From Clostridiales bacterium (GTDB lineage Bacteria; Bacillota; Desulfotomaculia; Desulfotomaculales; VENG01): a stretch of 64,000 nucleotides of DNA. Under the pieces are notes generated by a model, which did not search any database, was not told where the DNA came from, and saw only the letters and a list, made by a program, of their open reading frames with translations. The DNA lies in contig JADQBQ010000024.1 of assembly GCA_016278505.1 (NCBI GenBank), forward strand, positions 1 through 64,000, read 5' to 3'. Position numbers and translations under genes: made by a program. Below are positions 8,211-16,378 of this stretch, one piece after another (positions within the stretch are counted from its first letter, which is position 1; each line of letters starts with the position of its first letter).

Positions 8211-9845
8211 CTATTTATTATCCCATTCTTTTTCTCTAAGTTCAATGCGGCGAATCTTTCCGCTAATGGTCTTAGGCAGTTCCGTAACAAATTCAATCTT
8301 TCTGGGATACTTATACGGTGCAGTTGTTTTCTTTACAAAATCTTGCAACTCTTTAACTAATTCATCGGAACCGGTATAACTTGGGGCTAATATTACAAAA
8401 GCCTTAACAACCTCGCCTCTTACTTCATCAGGACTTGATACCACTGCTGATTCGGCAACTGCCTTGTGTTCGATAAGCGCGCTTTCCACCTCAAAAGGAC
8501 CAATGCGGTAACCGGAAGTGAGAATGACATCATCAGCACGGCCAACAAACCACAGATATCCACTCTCATCCATAATACCACGGTCACCGGTAACGTAAAA
8601 ATCACCCCGGTAAGTGGAAGCCGTTTTTTCAGGGTCCTTCCAATATTCAGTAAACAGTCCCACCGGGCGTTCAGGCTTTAACCTAACGGCAAGGTCCCCC
8701 TCTTGCCCGCGTGGTAACTCATTAGCTTCATCATCAATTATTCGCAAGTCAAACCCGGGGCTGGGCTTCCCCATGGATCCTGCTTTAACTTCCACGGACG
8801 GGAAATTAGCGGCCAAACAAACACTCTCGGTTTGTCCATACCCATCCCTTATTTTTAAGCCGGTATTTTTTTCCCAGTAATCAATAATTTCCGGGTTCAG
8901 AGGCTCACCGGCTGCTACTACTGAGCGAAGAGATTTAAAATTGTATTTACTCAAATCTTCCAGCACAAACATTCTGTATGCGGTAGGCGGTCCACATAAA
9001 GAGGTAACGGAATACTTTTCCAAAAACTCAAGTGTTTTCTTAACATTAAATCCGGTCGTATGATGTGTAAAAATAGTAGCACCGCAATTCCAGGGTCCGT
9101 AAAAACTACTCCAGGCCGCTTTTGCCCAACCGGTATCTGAAAGGTTCCAGTGCAGATCTCCGGGATTTAAATCCAAGAAGTATTTGCCTGTGACAATATG
9201 TCCAATAGGATAGGACGCATGGGTGTGTAAAGTCATCTTGGGATGACCGGTTGTACCTGATGTAAAATATAAAATGGCGTCATCAACGGATTTTGTCTTT
9301 TCGGTCTCAAATTCAGCTGATGCCTTGGGCACCGCTTCATCGTAAAAGACCCATCCGTCGCGCCCCTCTTCAACAGTCATAAAACATTTTAGCTGCGGGC
9401 AATCACTACGAATTTCGTCCACTTTGGGAGCGTTAAGACTGTCAACAATGACGCAAGTGGCTTCCGCCGAGTCAAAACGGTATTTTAGGTCTTTGGGTGT
9501 TAACATGACGGTACCCGGGCTAATCACTGCACCCAAACGCAAGCAAGCAAGGTTGATCACCCACCATTCAAGCTGGCGGGACATAACGACCACAACTACG
9601 TCCCCTTTTTGGACTCCTTGCTCTTTCAAAACATTGGCCAATTTTTTTGATTCTTCTGCTAGTTGGGCAAATGTTCTTTTTTCTTCCTTGCCGTTATCAT
9701 CTACCCAAAACAACGCTAGTTTTTCCGGATCCTTTGCCCAATAGTCAAAAACATCTCTGGCAAAATTAAAATATTCCGGTACTTCCCACTTAAATTCTTT
9801 GTACGTTTTTTCGTAATCTGTCATTTTTTCTACCTTTAAAAACAA
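8211..9845 (-). CDS. Acyl-CoA synthetase (AMP-forming, medium-chain ACSM-like)
   Basis: ANL-superfamily ligase that activates a carboxylic acid to acyl-CoA through an acyl-adenylate (ATP to AMP and PPi). Motifs in order: YFTSGTTGHPK (about residue 195), DGYGQTES, VTGDRG, the hinge region near SGYRIGPFEVES, and the conserved Lys in PKTISGKIRR near the C-terminus. The N-terminus and the block NLSDTGWAKAAWSSFYGPW resemble the ACSM/medium-chain group more than acetyl-CoA synthetase proper. TTG at 9845 is seven bases after AAGGAGGG and is preferred to an internal ATG at residue 8. It is a single-gene unit with its own sigma-54 promoter and terminator. The actual acid (butyrate, branched or longer) is unknown. 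Confidence 0.9.
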   Translation of the reverse strand: MFLKVEKMTDYEKTYKEFKWEVPEYFNFARDVFDYWAKDPEKLALFWVDDNGKEEKRTFAQLAEESKKLANVLKEQGVQKGDVVVVVMSRQLEWWVINLACLRLGAVISPGTVMLTPKDLKYRFDSAEATCVIVDSLNAPKVDEIRSDCPQLKCFMTVEEGRDGWVFYDEAVPKASAEFETEKTKSVDDAILYFTSGTTGHPKMTLHTHASYPIGHIVTGKYFLDLNPGDLHWNLSDTGWAKAAWSSFYGPWNCGATIFTHHTTGFNVKKTLEFLEKYSVTSLCGPPTAYRMFVLEDLSKYNFKSLRSVVAAGEPLNPEIIDYWEKNTGLKIRDGYGQTESVCLAANFPSVEVKAGSMGKPSPGFDLRIIDDEANELPRGQEGDLAVRLKPERPVGLFTEYWKDPEKTASTYRGDFYVTGDRGIMDESGYLWFVGRADDVILTSGYRIGPFEVESALIEHKAVAESAVVSSPDEVRGEVVKAFVILAPSYTGSDELVKELQDFVKKTTAPYKYPRKIEFVTELPKTISGKIRRIELREKEWDNK

Positions 9846-9929
9846 TGATTGTCCCTCCTTGGTATGTGTTTAAAATAATAGTGGACGTTACGCTAATAGA
9901 TCACTTAATTTTACCTGAAAATACACAAT

Positions 9930-9945
9930 TGCAAGAACTGAGCCA
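9930..9945 (-). promoter_or_regulatory. Sigma-54 (-24/-12) promoter of the acyl-CoA synthetase gene
   Basis: The minus-strand sequence TGGCTCAGTTCTTGCA is close to the consensus TGGCAC-N5-TTGCA, with GG and GC ten bases apart. It lies 85 bases before the TTG start of the synthetase. An inverted repeat, TTTGAC with GTCAAA (9958-9975), lies just upstream. Confidence 0.85.
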
Positions 9946-9994
9946 CTTTTCTAAAAATTTGACCTAATTGTCAAAATTCTTTAAAAACAGAGAT

Positions 9995-10010
9995 ATTCAG
10001 GGATTAACAG
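9995..10010. promoter_or_regulatory. Shared 16-base motif, copy 1
   Basis: ATTCAGGGATTAACAG here and ATTTAGGGATTAACTG at 12393-12408 agree at 14 of 16 positions. Both lie upstream of acyl-CoA synthetase transcription units and in the same orientation, so a shared regulator site is plausible. The 369-base gap 9846-10214 otherwise contains the sigma-54 promoter and a CACAAAAA/TTTTTGTG hairpin (10142-10171). Confidence 0.4.
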
Positions 10011-10141
10011 CTCAGACTTAAAATATACACATAAAGCAGGAAACGTAAACTAAACTTTACATCTTTAACTGCCCTAAACCCTTGTCACAAAGTACCGAAA
10101 TAATAATGTGTAAACGTAGGTTAATATGTTAAGGATCATGA

Positions 10142-10171
10142 CACAAAAATTACCTCTGTACGGTTTTTGTG
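10142..10171 (-). terminator. Possible 3' hairpin of the second acyl-CoA synthetase gene
   Basis: CACAAAAA (10142-10149) pairs with TTTTTGTG (10164-10171), about 45 bases beyond the stop at 10215. The stem is AT-rich and no separate T run follows, so termination here is uncertain. Confidence 0.35.
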
Positions 10172-10214
10172 AATTTTGCATATATTTTGAAAGTGATTTA
10201 GCTAAACCGGAGTC

Positions 10215-11888
10215 TTAAGTCATGTCAATGGATACATCTTTGTCTCTGTTTAGTTCTTTCATTGCTAATTCACGCAGCTTAAATTTTTGTATTTTCCCGC
10301 TGGCAGTTGTAGGATACTCATCAACGAAAAAAATACAAGCAGGTATTTTGTAAAAGGAGATCTGGTTCTTACAAAAACCCCTTAACTCATCTTCATTAAC
10401 AACCTCTCTTTCCTTTACCTGGACAAATGCTACTACTTCCTCACCATATTTTTCACTAGCAATCCCCACCACCTGAACATCTTTAACTTTAGGGTGGGTG
10501 TATAAAAATTCTTCTATCTCCCGGGGGTAGATATTTTCCCCACCTCTAATAATCATGTCCTTTAGCCGTCCGGTAATCTTGCAGTACCCATCTACATCCA
10601 TTACAGCCAAATCACCTGTATGCAGCCAGTTGTCCTTATCCATTGTAGAGGCGGTAGCCTCCGGCATATTATAGTACCCCTTCATCACATGATAACCTCG
10701 GGTACACAACTCACCCTGCACCCCGGGCTGAAGATCTTCACCTTTTTCCGGATTTACTATTTTAACTTCCACGTTGGGAAGAGCCCTGCCAACCGTGCTT
10801 ACCCTCAACTCTATGGGATCAGAGGTCCTAGTCATGGTAATGCCGGGAGAAGCTTCGGTCTGGCCATAAGTAATACAAATCTCACTCGCTCCCATTAAAT
10901 TCACCACAGACTTCATCACTTCTGTGGGACACGGTGCCCCGGCCATAATCCCCGTACGCAGTGAGGAAGTATCATAATTTTTATTCTTCATTGCTTCCAG
11001 TTCAGCAATAAACATAGTGGGCACACCGTGCACCGCCGTACACTTTTCAGCCTCAATAATCTCCAAAACTTTCACAGCTTCAAACTTTTCCACGGGAACC
11101 ATAGTGGCGCCGGAAACCACACACAGCAGAGTGCCCATAACACAACCAAAACAATGGAAGAATGGCACCGGGATACATAATCGGTCTGCGGGTGAAAATC
11201 TCATACACTCTGCTTGACTAACAGCATTACCGATAATATTGGTGTGAGTGAGCATTACACCCTTAGGAAATCCCGTTGTCCCTGAAGTATACTGCATATT
11301 AATTACATCGTCCGGCTCTAACACCTGCTCCCGTTGACTCAATTCTTCATCTGTTACTTCGCCGGACATCTCCAGTATATCTATCCAGTTATACATGCCG
11401 GGCGATTTTTCTTCACCAATAAAAATAACATTTTTTAATTTCGGCAGTTTTTTACAATTCAGCTGTCCAGGCTGGCAATGGTTAAGTTCCGGGCACAAAT
11501 CATACATAATTTTTACGTATTCGTCCGACGTTCTAACCCCACCGGTCAATATAATCGTAGTTGAGTCTGATTGTTTAAGTAAGTATTCCAGTTCGAAAGC
11601 ACGGTAATTAGTGTTCACAGTTACTAACACGGCACCCATTTTTGCGGTGCCGAATTGAGCCAACACCCATTCCGAAACGTTGTTAGCCCAAATAGCAACG
11701 TTTTCCCCTTTTTCAACTCCCAGGCTCATAAACCCCTTGGCTACCTGATTACATGTATGACAGAACTCTTTGTAGGTATACCGTAGTCCCCTGTGGTAGT
11801 AAACCAGTGCATCATGGTCTGGGTAGTCGCTTGCCATTTGATCAACAACATTTCCTATAGTAACCTTACCCACATCTACAGCAACCAA
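10215..11888 (-). CDS. Fatty-acid--CoA ligase (AMP-binding, FadD-like)
   Basis: AMP-forming acyl-CoA ligase of 557 aa. Motifs: MQYTSGTTGFPKGVMLTH (P-loop), ITYGQTEASP, WLHTGDLA, GGENIYPREIEEFL and the C-terminal catalytic Lys in TASGKIQKFKLRE. It resembles the FadD/AcsF group acting on short to long fatty acids more than the ACSM-like ligase downstream, so the locus encodes two different acid-activating enzymes. The start is TTG after AAGGAGGAGGAG. It follows the small winged-helix gene by 29 bases, so the two are probably cotranscribed. No -24/-12 site was found before this unit. Cytoplasmic; substrate not determinable. Confidence 0.9.
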   Translation of the reverse strand: MVAVDVGKVTIGNVVDQMASDYPDHDALVYYHRGLRYTYKEFCHTCNQVAKGFMSLGVEKGENVAIWANNVSEWVLAQFGTAKMGAVLVTVNTNYRAFELEYLLKQSDSTTIILTGGVRTSDEYVKIMYDLCPELNHCQPGQLNCKKLPKLKNVIFIGEEKSPGMYNWIDILEMSGEVTDEELSQREQVLEPDDVINMQYTSGTTGFPKGVMLTHTNIIGNAVSQAECMRFSPADRLCIPVPFFHCFGCVMGTLLCVVSGATMVPVEKFEAVKVLEIIEAEKCTAVHGVPTMFIAELEAMKNKNYDTSSLRTGIMAGAPCPTEVMKSVVNLMGASEICITYGQTEASPGITMTRTSDPIELRVSTVGRALPNVEVKIVNPEKGEDLQPGVQGELCTRGYHVMKGYYNMPEATASTMDKDNWLHTGDLAVMDVDGYCKITGRLKDMIIRGGENIYPREIEEFLYTHPKVKDVQVVGIASEKYGEEVVAFVQVKEREVVNEDELRGFCKNQISFYKIPACIFFVDEYPTTASGKIQKFKLRELAMKELNRDKDVSIDMT

Positions 11889-11917
11889 CCACTTCTCCTC
11901 CTCCTTCTTAAAGACTT

Positions 11918-12208
11918 TTAAGCTTCACCATACGGGTCTTTTCCCCACCATTTTCGCAAAGGATTATTCAGCCTGAGCACCCCTCCTTTTCTCTTCTCAC
12001 AAATAATCCGTCCCGAATCAATCAACTCCACAACTAACTGCTCTACCACTGATTTTGTCAAGCCAAAATGTTCTGCAATACCTTCCTCATTATGAGGTCC
12101 TAAAAGAAGTAACTTTATAATAGCCTCCTTTGTATATTGTCTTTGACTACGGTTAAGAGGACCGGTCGAGGAAACATAATTTTTTTCATATCTGCGTGTG
12201 CCACCCAT
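11918..12208 (-). CDS. Small winged-helix protein, putative regulator
   Basis: Protein of 96 aa without a recognised name. Residues about 24-75 form a plausible winged helix: a helix TKEAIIKLLLLG, a helix-turn-helix EEGIAEHFGLTKSVVEQLVVEL, and a basic wing GRIICEKRKGGVLRLNN. This architecture is common in small DNA-binding or DNA-adapter proteins. It directly precedes the FadD-like ligase gene (29 bases), so a link to regulation of acid activation is possible but unproven. The ATG follows a GGGGGGATAG stretch. Confidence 0.65.
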   Translation of the reverse strand: MGGTRRYEKNYVSSTGPLNRSQRQYTKEAIIKLLLLGPHNEEGIAEHFGLTKSVVEQLVVELIDSGRIICEKRKGGVLRLNNPLRKWWGKDPYGEA

Positions 12209-12392
12209 TCCATTCTATCCCCCCAAAACAACCACCCTAAATCCAATCATTAACACCTCAATTACCCCAATGCATAGCTGTGCGGTTAATCTAAGAGGTA
12301 AATTTACCCACTTTAATAAAGTTTAATTAACGATAAATCTATTACTTGCAAAAAGAGAAACAGAACAAAATTTAATCACCTTAACGGTAGAC

Positions 12393-12408
12393 ATTTAGGG
12401 ATTAACTG
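12393..12408. promoter_or_regulatory. Shared 16-base motif, copy 2
   Basis: ATTTAGGGATTAACTG, nearly identical to the motif at 9995-10010. It lies about 185 bases upstream of the winged-helix/FadD-like operon. The 350-base gap 12209-12558 holds this motif, the terminator of the activator gene, and AT-rich sequence in which I saw no clear promoter of either class. Confidence 0.4.
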
Positions 12409-12512
12409 TTCTTATTTAAAAGTAATCGGGTGACACTCTTTGATTACAATTATTAACCGATTTTAATTCCGATAACAAATGTTTACGACAGGTTAAGAAC
12501 TATGTATACTAC

Positions 12513-12547
12513 AAGAACCCCCTCGGACAATTACCAAGGGGGTTCTT
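12513..12547 (-). terminator. Terminator of the sigma-54 activator gene
   Basis: AAGAACCCCCT (12513-12523) pairs with AGGGGGTTCTT (12537-12547), directly after the activator stop. The T tract on the minus strand is short, but the stem is strong. Confidence 0.75.
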
Positions 12548-12558
12548 TGTAGTTAACA

Positions 12559-14004
12559 TCAAATCAGCCCATACTTCATCAGTTTTTTATAAAGGCCAGG
12601 TCTGGATATGCCTAGCGTTTTGGAGGCTTTCGCTTTGTTACCTTTAGTCGCTAATAATGCCTGAAGAATCACTAGTTTTTCCGTATGCTCCATTATCTCT
12701 GACAAACATTGTCCCTTGGAAAGCGCATTTCCTAAATTAAAACTGTTAACCGTGTCATCCGATTCACTGTCATATTGTTTATAACCGCTGCCTATAATAT
12801 TGTGTGGTAAATGAGAGACATTTATAGTGTTGCCCTCAATAATGTTAAAGGCTCTCTCGATAACATTTTCTAACTCCCTTACGTTACCTTGCCAGGAATA
12901 GCGAAGAAATGTTGCCTCAACCTCAGATGAAATACCTTTTACATGTAAACCAAACAGTTTATTAAACTTCTTGATAAAGTAATCGACCAGGTCTAAAATA
13001 TCTTCCCGCCTCTCACGCAAGGGTGGAATATACAGATTAACTACATTGAGTCTGTAATACAGGTCTTCTCTAAACTTTTTATACTTCACCAGATGATCCA
13101 AATCCACATTTGTGGAAGCTATTACCCTGACATCTGAAATAGTGGAATCTCCCCCGCCCAACTTTTGAATTTCCTTTTCCTGTATAAATCTTAACAGCTT
13201 AGCCTGTAAAGAGAAGGGAAGGTCCCCAATTTCATCCAACAAGACAGTGCCTGCATTTGCTATTTCAAACTTACCAGCCTGACCTCCTTTTCGCCCTCCG
13301 GTGAAAGCCCCTTCCTCGTAGCCAAAAAACTCGGATTCCAATAAAGTGTCGGGAATAGCGGCACAATTTACCTTAACAAAAGGCCCTGACCGCCGCAGAC
13401 TTGCAGAATGAATGGCTTGAGCAAACAACTCTTTTCCTGTCCCACTTTCCCCGGTAATTAGAACGTTGGAATTTCGAGGAGCTATTTTTCTAACTGTCTC
13501 CTTCAAGTCAATTAACTGAGCACTGCTTCCTACAATATGGTCAACAGTAAAGTGGGTTCTCTGTTTATGGGCATTATCATTTTTGTCTTGTAATTGGAGT
13601 TCCTTGTTTTTATTACTGCGTTCAGAATTGAAAAAACTTACTTTGGCTAAAGCCCCGTTCACCTCGTTTTCCTTGTAGATAGGCAAATAATCAATTAAGA
13701 CACTCTTCCCGCCAATATTATCAATTTTGCTAAATTCCGGCTTACCGCTCTTGATAGCTTGTATAATTTTTCGCAAACCTCGATGGCGGCAAACCTCTGT
13801 CAAAGGATGTCCGATCATATTTTCTTGTGTTTTTCCCAAAGCTTGGGCCAACGAATTATTCACTTGCGTTACTGTTCCCTGAGCGGAAATAACAATCAAA
13901 CCTTTATATTTATTATCAAAAATTGTGCTTAGCAGATGCTCTGCTGAACAGGGTGTCATTTGTTCTTGCTTGTAAATAAAATTGTTTTCTTCGGGGAAGT
14001 GCAT
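12559..14004 (-). CDS. Sigma-54-dependent transcriptional activator (PAS, AAA+, Fis-type HTH)
   Basis: Bacterial enhancer-binding protein of 481 aa. Residues about 20-130 are a PAS domain (LIVISAQGTVTQVNNSLAQALG), 155-390 the AAA+ domain, and about 440-481 a Fis-type helix-turn-helix ending in GNKAKASKTLGISRPGLYKKL. Walker A GESGTGKE is at 185-192 and Walker B VLLDEIG near 254. The sigma-54-contact loop reads GAFTGG (232-237) instead of the common GAFTGA. There is no receiver domain, so the signal is probably sensed by PAS and not by phosphorylation. It lies between genes with -24/-12 promoters for acyl-CoA metabolism and is their most likely activator. The binding site and ligand are inferred, not known. 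Confidence 0.93.
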   Translation of the reverse strand: MHFPEENNFIYKQEQMTPCSAEHLLSTIFDNKYKGLIVISAQGTVTQVNNSLAQALGKTQENMIGHPLTEVCRHRGLRKIIQAIKSGKPEFSKIDNIGGKSVLIDYLPIYKENEVNGALAKVSFFNSERSNKNKELQLQDKNDNAHKQRTHFTVDHIVGSSAQLIDLKETVRKIAPRNSNVLITGESGTGKELFAQAIHSASLRRSGPFVKVNCAAIPDTLLESEFFGYEEGAFTGGRKGGQAGKFEIANAGTVLLDEIGDLPFSLQAKLLRFIQEKEIQKLGGGDSTISDVRVIASTNVDLDHLVKYKKFREDLYYRLNVVNLYIPPLRERREDILDLVDYFIKKFNKLFGLHVKGISSEVEATFLRYSWQGNVRELENVIERAFNIIEGNTINVSHLPHNIIGSGYKQYDSESDDTVNSFNLGNALSKGQCLSEIMEHTEKLVILQALLATKGNKAKASKTLGISRPGLYKKLMKYGLI

Positions 14005-14164
14005 ACACCATCACCCACTTACTAAATTTTTAGACAACTGAGAATATTTTAACAATAATTATTCACGTTGTACAGACTGGTTACCAAGACATATGTTCAA
14101 ATAACTACGATTTTCCCACTCTTGCTTCCAATGAGGCCCTGCGTTACACTTGGATACATTTTTG

Positions 14165-14190
14165 TGTATACGGTGGGCACATCGTATACA
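14165..14190. promoter_or_regulatory. GTATACG palindrome between the activator and minC genes
   Basis: TGTATACG (14165-14172) and CGTATACA (14183-14190) are perfect 8-base arms around a 10-base spacer, in the 326-base divergent gap 14005-14330. It has the form of an operator for a dimeric regulator. I could not fix promoters in the gap; an AAGAAGGAAATAATGG stretch near 14264 has no open frame behind it. Confidence 0.4.
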
Positions 14191-14330
14191 GTAAGCTCTA
14201 TTTTTTTACAAATTTACCATGTAGTTGCAATAAATGTCTATCCTCTAACTTTTTTAATATTACAAGAAGGAAATAATGGAAAATAATCGAATTACTCTAT
14301 TACTTATCAGTGGTTTAAGAGAGGGGAAAT

Positions 14331-14960
14331 ATGTACAGAGAGGCTGTTTCAATTAAAGGCACAAAAAGTGGGTTGGTTATATTATTAGACTCTAATCATG
14401 AATTTGAGACTATAAAACACCATCTTCAACACAAAATTGAATCTGCAAATGGTTTTTTTTGCGGCGCCAAAGTAGTGTTTCATGCCGGATCACAACAACT
14501 GATTCCTCAACAGCAGCATGAATTAGAATCTATCTGCAAACAATACGGACTTGTACCCAGCACGTCTCCCCTTACTCCCCAAACGGAGACATTGTTTTCC
14601 CCTCCCCGAAAAGAAAAAACTGCCTCCGCTCCAGGAGAACCTGCTTTATTATTAAAGCAAACCCTCCGCTCCGGCCGATCCGTTTCCCGGGCTGGCCACA
14701 TAATAGTTTTAGGCAATGTACACCCCGGGGCAAAATTGGAAGCAGGGGGAAATATAATCATCATGGGCAATTGTTTAGGCACAGTTCATGCGGGTGCCCA
14801 TGGCAACAAAAATGCGATTATTACCGCCCTGCACATGGCCCCGCAAGTTCTAAGCATAGCCGACATTACATACTTAGGCACTTCGGCCCGTAAAAAGGCT
14901 CATGGGCAGGGTAAAGCTATGATCAGGAATGAAAAAATAGTTTTTATCTGGTATAAATAA
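14331..14960 (+). CDS. minC: Septum site-determining protein MinC
   Basis: Inhibitor of FtsZ ring assembly. The N-terminal FtsZ-interacting domain covers about residues 1-80, a Ser/Thr/Pro-rich linker 80-105, and the C-terminal right-handed beta-helix 105-209 with LRSGRSVSRAGHIIVLGNVHPGAKLEAGGNI-type glycine turns and GTVHAGAHG. The length of 209 aa is typical. The ATG follows AGAGAGGGGAAAT. It is alone: no minD, minE or mre gene is adjacent, unlike the usual mreBCD-minCD order. It ends at a terminator shared with the convergent NUDIX gene. If minD lies elsewhere this may be a second MinC; that cannot be decided here. Confidence 0.9.
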   Translation: MYREAVSIKGTKSGLVILLDSNHEFETIKHHLQHKIESANGFFCGAKVVFHAGSQQLIPQQQHELESICKQYGLVPSTSPLTPQTETLFSPPRKEKTASAPGEPALLLKQTLRSGRSVSRAGHIIVLGNVHPGAKLEAGGNIIIMGNCLGTVHAGAHGNKNAIITALHMAPQVLSIADITYLGTSARKKAHGQGKAMIRNEKIVFIWYK

Positions 14961-14962
14961 TT

Positions 14963-14986
14963 AAGCCGGGCCCCCAAGCCCGGCTT
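14963..14986. terminator. Bidirectional terminator between minC and the NUDIX gene
   Basis: AAGCCGGG (14963-14970) pairs with CCCGGCTT (14979-14986), flanked by an A-rich left side and a T-rich right side. It serves minC on the plus strand and nudF on the minus strand. Confidence 0.85.
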
Positions 14987-15525
14987 TACATTTTTAGCTC
15001 TTCCTTTGCTGATAAGATTCCTACAATGGTCTTGGCATCATTTATTCGGCCTTCTTTTATCATTCCCAGTGCTCTTTGTAAAGAAACTTTTTTCATCTCC
15101 ACAAATTCATCTGCATCCAAGTGCTGTTCTTTAAAGATAAGATCTTTTGCCATAAATAAGTACAACTTTTCACTGGAAAAACCGGGCGTGGAGTAAAAGG
15201 CATACAACTCGTTCCAATTACCGGCGACAACCCCCGTTTCCTCCATCAATTCTCTTTGGGCACATTCCAAGGTTTTTTCATTCAGTTCTAATTTCCCGGC
15301 CGGCAATTCCATAAGTTCCTGTTGAGCCGGATAGCGGTATTGCCGTACTAACAACACCTCTTGCTTATCAGTTAGTGCCACAATAACAACTGCTCCGGTA
15401 TGTTCAACGACCTCGCGTTGTCCCTCTTTTCCGTTAGGCAACCGTACCGTATCTACACGAAGGTTAAGTATCTTACCCTTGTATACTAACTTTGATGATA
15501 GTTTTTTCTCTTTAAAATCTTTCAA
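14986..15525 (-). CDS. nudF: NUDIX hydrolase, ADP-ribose pyrophosphatase type
   Basis: Hydrolyses ADP-ribose and similar nucleoside diphosphate derivatives. The Nudix box is complete at residues 77-99 (G-x5-E-x7-REL-x-EE-x-G-V; REL-M-EE-TG visible). Length 179 aa, with the upstream ELPAGK characteristic of the ADP-ribose group. The probable start is a TTG about 11 bases after AAAGGA. It follows the DUF3786 gene by 16 bases on the minus strand and ends at a shared terminator. In many Peptococcaceae it sits beside amino-acid and DNA-repair genes; nothing here narrows the role beyond housekeeping nucleotide clean-up. Confidence 0.9.
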   Translation of the reverse strand: MKDFKEKKLSSKLVYKGKILNLRVDTVRLPNGKEGQREVVEHTGAVVIVALTDKQEVLLVRQYRYPAQQELMELPAGKLELNEKTLECAQRELMEETGVVAGNWNELYAFYSTPGFSSEKLYLFMAKDLIFKEQHLDADEFVEMKKVSLQRALGMIKEGRINDAKTIVGILSAKEELKM

Positions 15526-15541
15526 GCTTTAACACGTCCTT

Positions 15542-16147
15542 TTAAACTTTGGTTTTCATTTCAGATAATGCAAGCCCGGGTAGCCAGGCATAATCTTCCG
15601 TATGCAGGTGCAACGCAGCTGAAGCATCAAAAAGCACATTTCCGGTAGGCGGGAATTCATCATCACCTTCCCAGATTACGAAAGTAACCGGGATTTTAGG
15701 TAAAACCGTCACTGTCACTGCTGCATCCCCCATATCTGTAACCTCCCCACCCAAACTCTTTCCCGCTTGTATTAATTTAGAGGGATCGTGGCCAAAAATG
15801 CCCACCAAAGGCCTAATGACACGATTGGTGAAAGGATTTACGTAGATCATACCACTGGGAAGTTCTTTAAATGATATGTTTTTCCCCTGCACCTGTGCCG
15901 GCGAAGCATGGGTTAGATAGTGAAGAAGCAATATTTGGACAATTTGGGGCACATCATCTTTTTTTGACATTCGCACGGTGCCATCAGGATAATGAACAAA
16001 ATATTCTTTTCCTACAAAGTCAAGAGAGAATACCTCCCGCTCCGGGTCGTATATGGCCATGGAATTGAGGGCCATCTCCTCAGGTTTCTTTTCCGCAAAC
16101 TCTGTCACAGCCACTTCATGCGCGGGGTTTAGATTAATTAGGGCCAC
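15542..16147 (-). CDS. DUF3786 family protein
   Basis: Protein of 201 aa matching the DUF3786 family as I recall it from strict anaerobes with corrinoid metabolism. Landmarks are an N-terminal helix, DPEREVFSLDFVGKEYFVHYPDG, a central block of FGHDPSKLIQAGKSLGGEVTDMGDAAVTV, and VTFVIWEGDDEFPPTGNVLFDASAALHLHTED near the end. No transmembrane segment or metal motif stands out. The start is a GTG six bases after GGAGGT; the in-frame ATG upstream at 16180 has no ribosome site. Function is unknown; relatives are often found near corrinoid or iron-sulfur proteins, which fits this B12-rich region, but that is association only. Confidence 0.8.
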   Translation of the reverse strand: MALINLNPAHEVAVTEFAEKKPEEMALNSMAIYDPEREVFSLDFVGKEYFVHYPDGTVRMSKKDDVPQIVQILLLHYLTHASPAQVQGKNISFKELPSGMIYVNPFTNRVIRPLVGIFGHDPSKLIQAGKSLGGEVTDMGDAAVTVTVLPKIPVTFVIWEGDDEFPPTGNVLFDASAALHLHTEDYAWLPGLALSEMKTKV

Positions 16148-16378
16148 CTTGATACCTCCGTGTTTTTTTAAAGTTCGCAAGTTATCTACTCACATAAATG
16201 TTAGAATCACATTCTTCAAGAATTCAGCCTTTCCTGCAATAATATTTGAAAATTAAGAAACTAATTCGATCCTCATTAAATATCACCTTATGTTGAAATT
16301 TGCAAAAGGATTTTTTTGCGTATCGAAGAATAAATTAGAATATACTATTATATAACTTCTCAAACGGAGGATATGGGT

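Noticed and set aside
10030-10125. GTAAAC-type repeats upstream of acyl-CoA synthetase and near 19705
   Set aside because: Short, AT-rich and with inconsistent spacing and orientation; not enough to call a regulator site.
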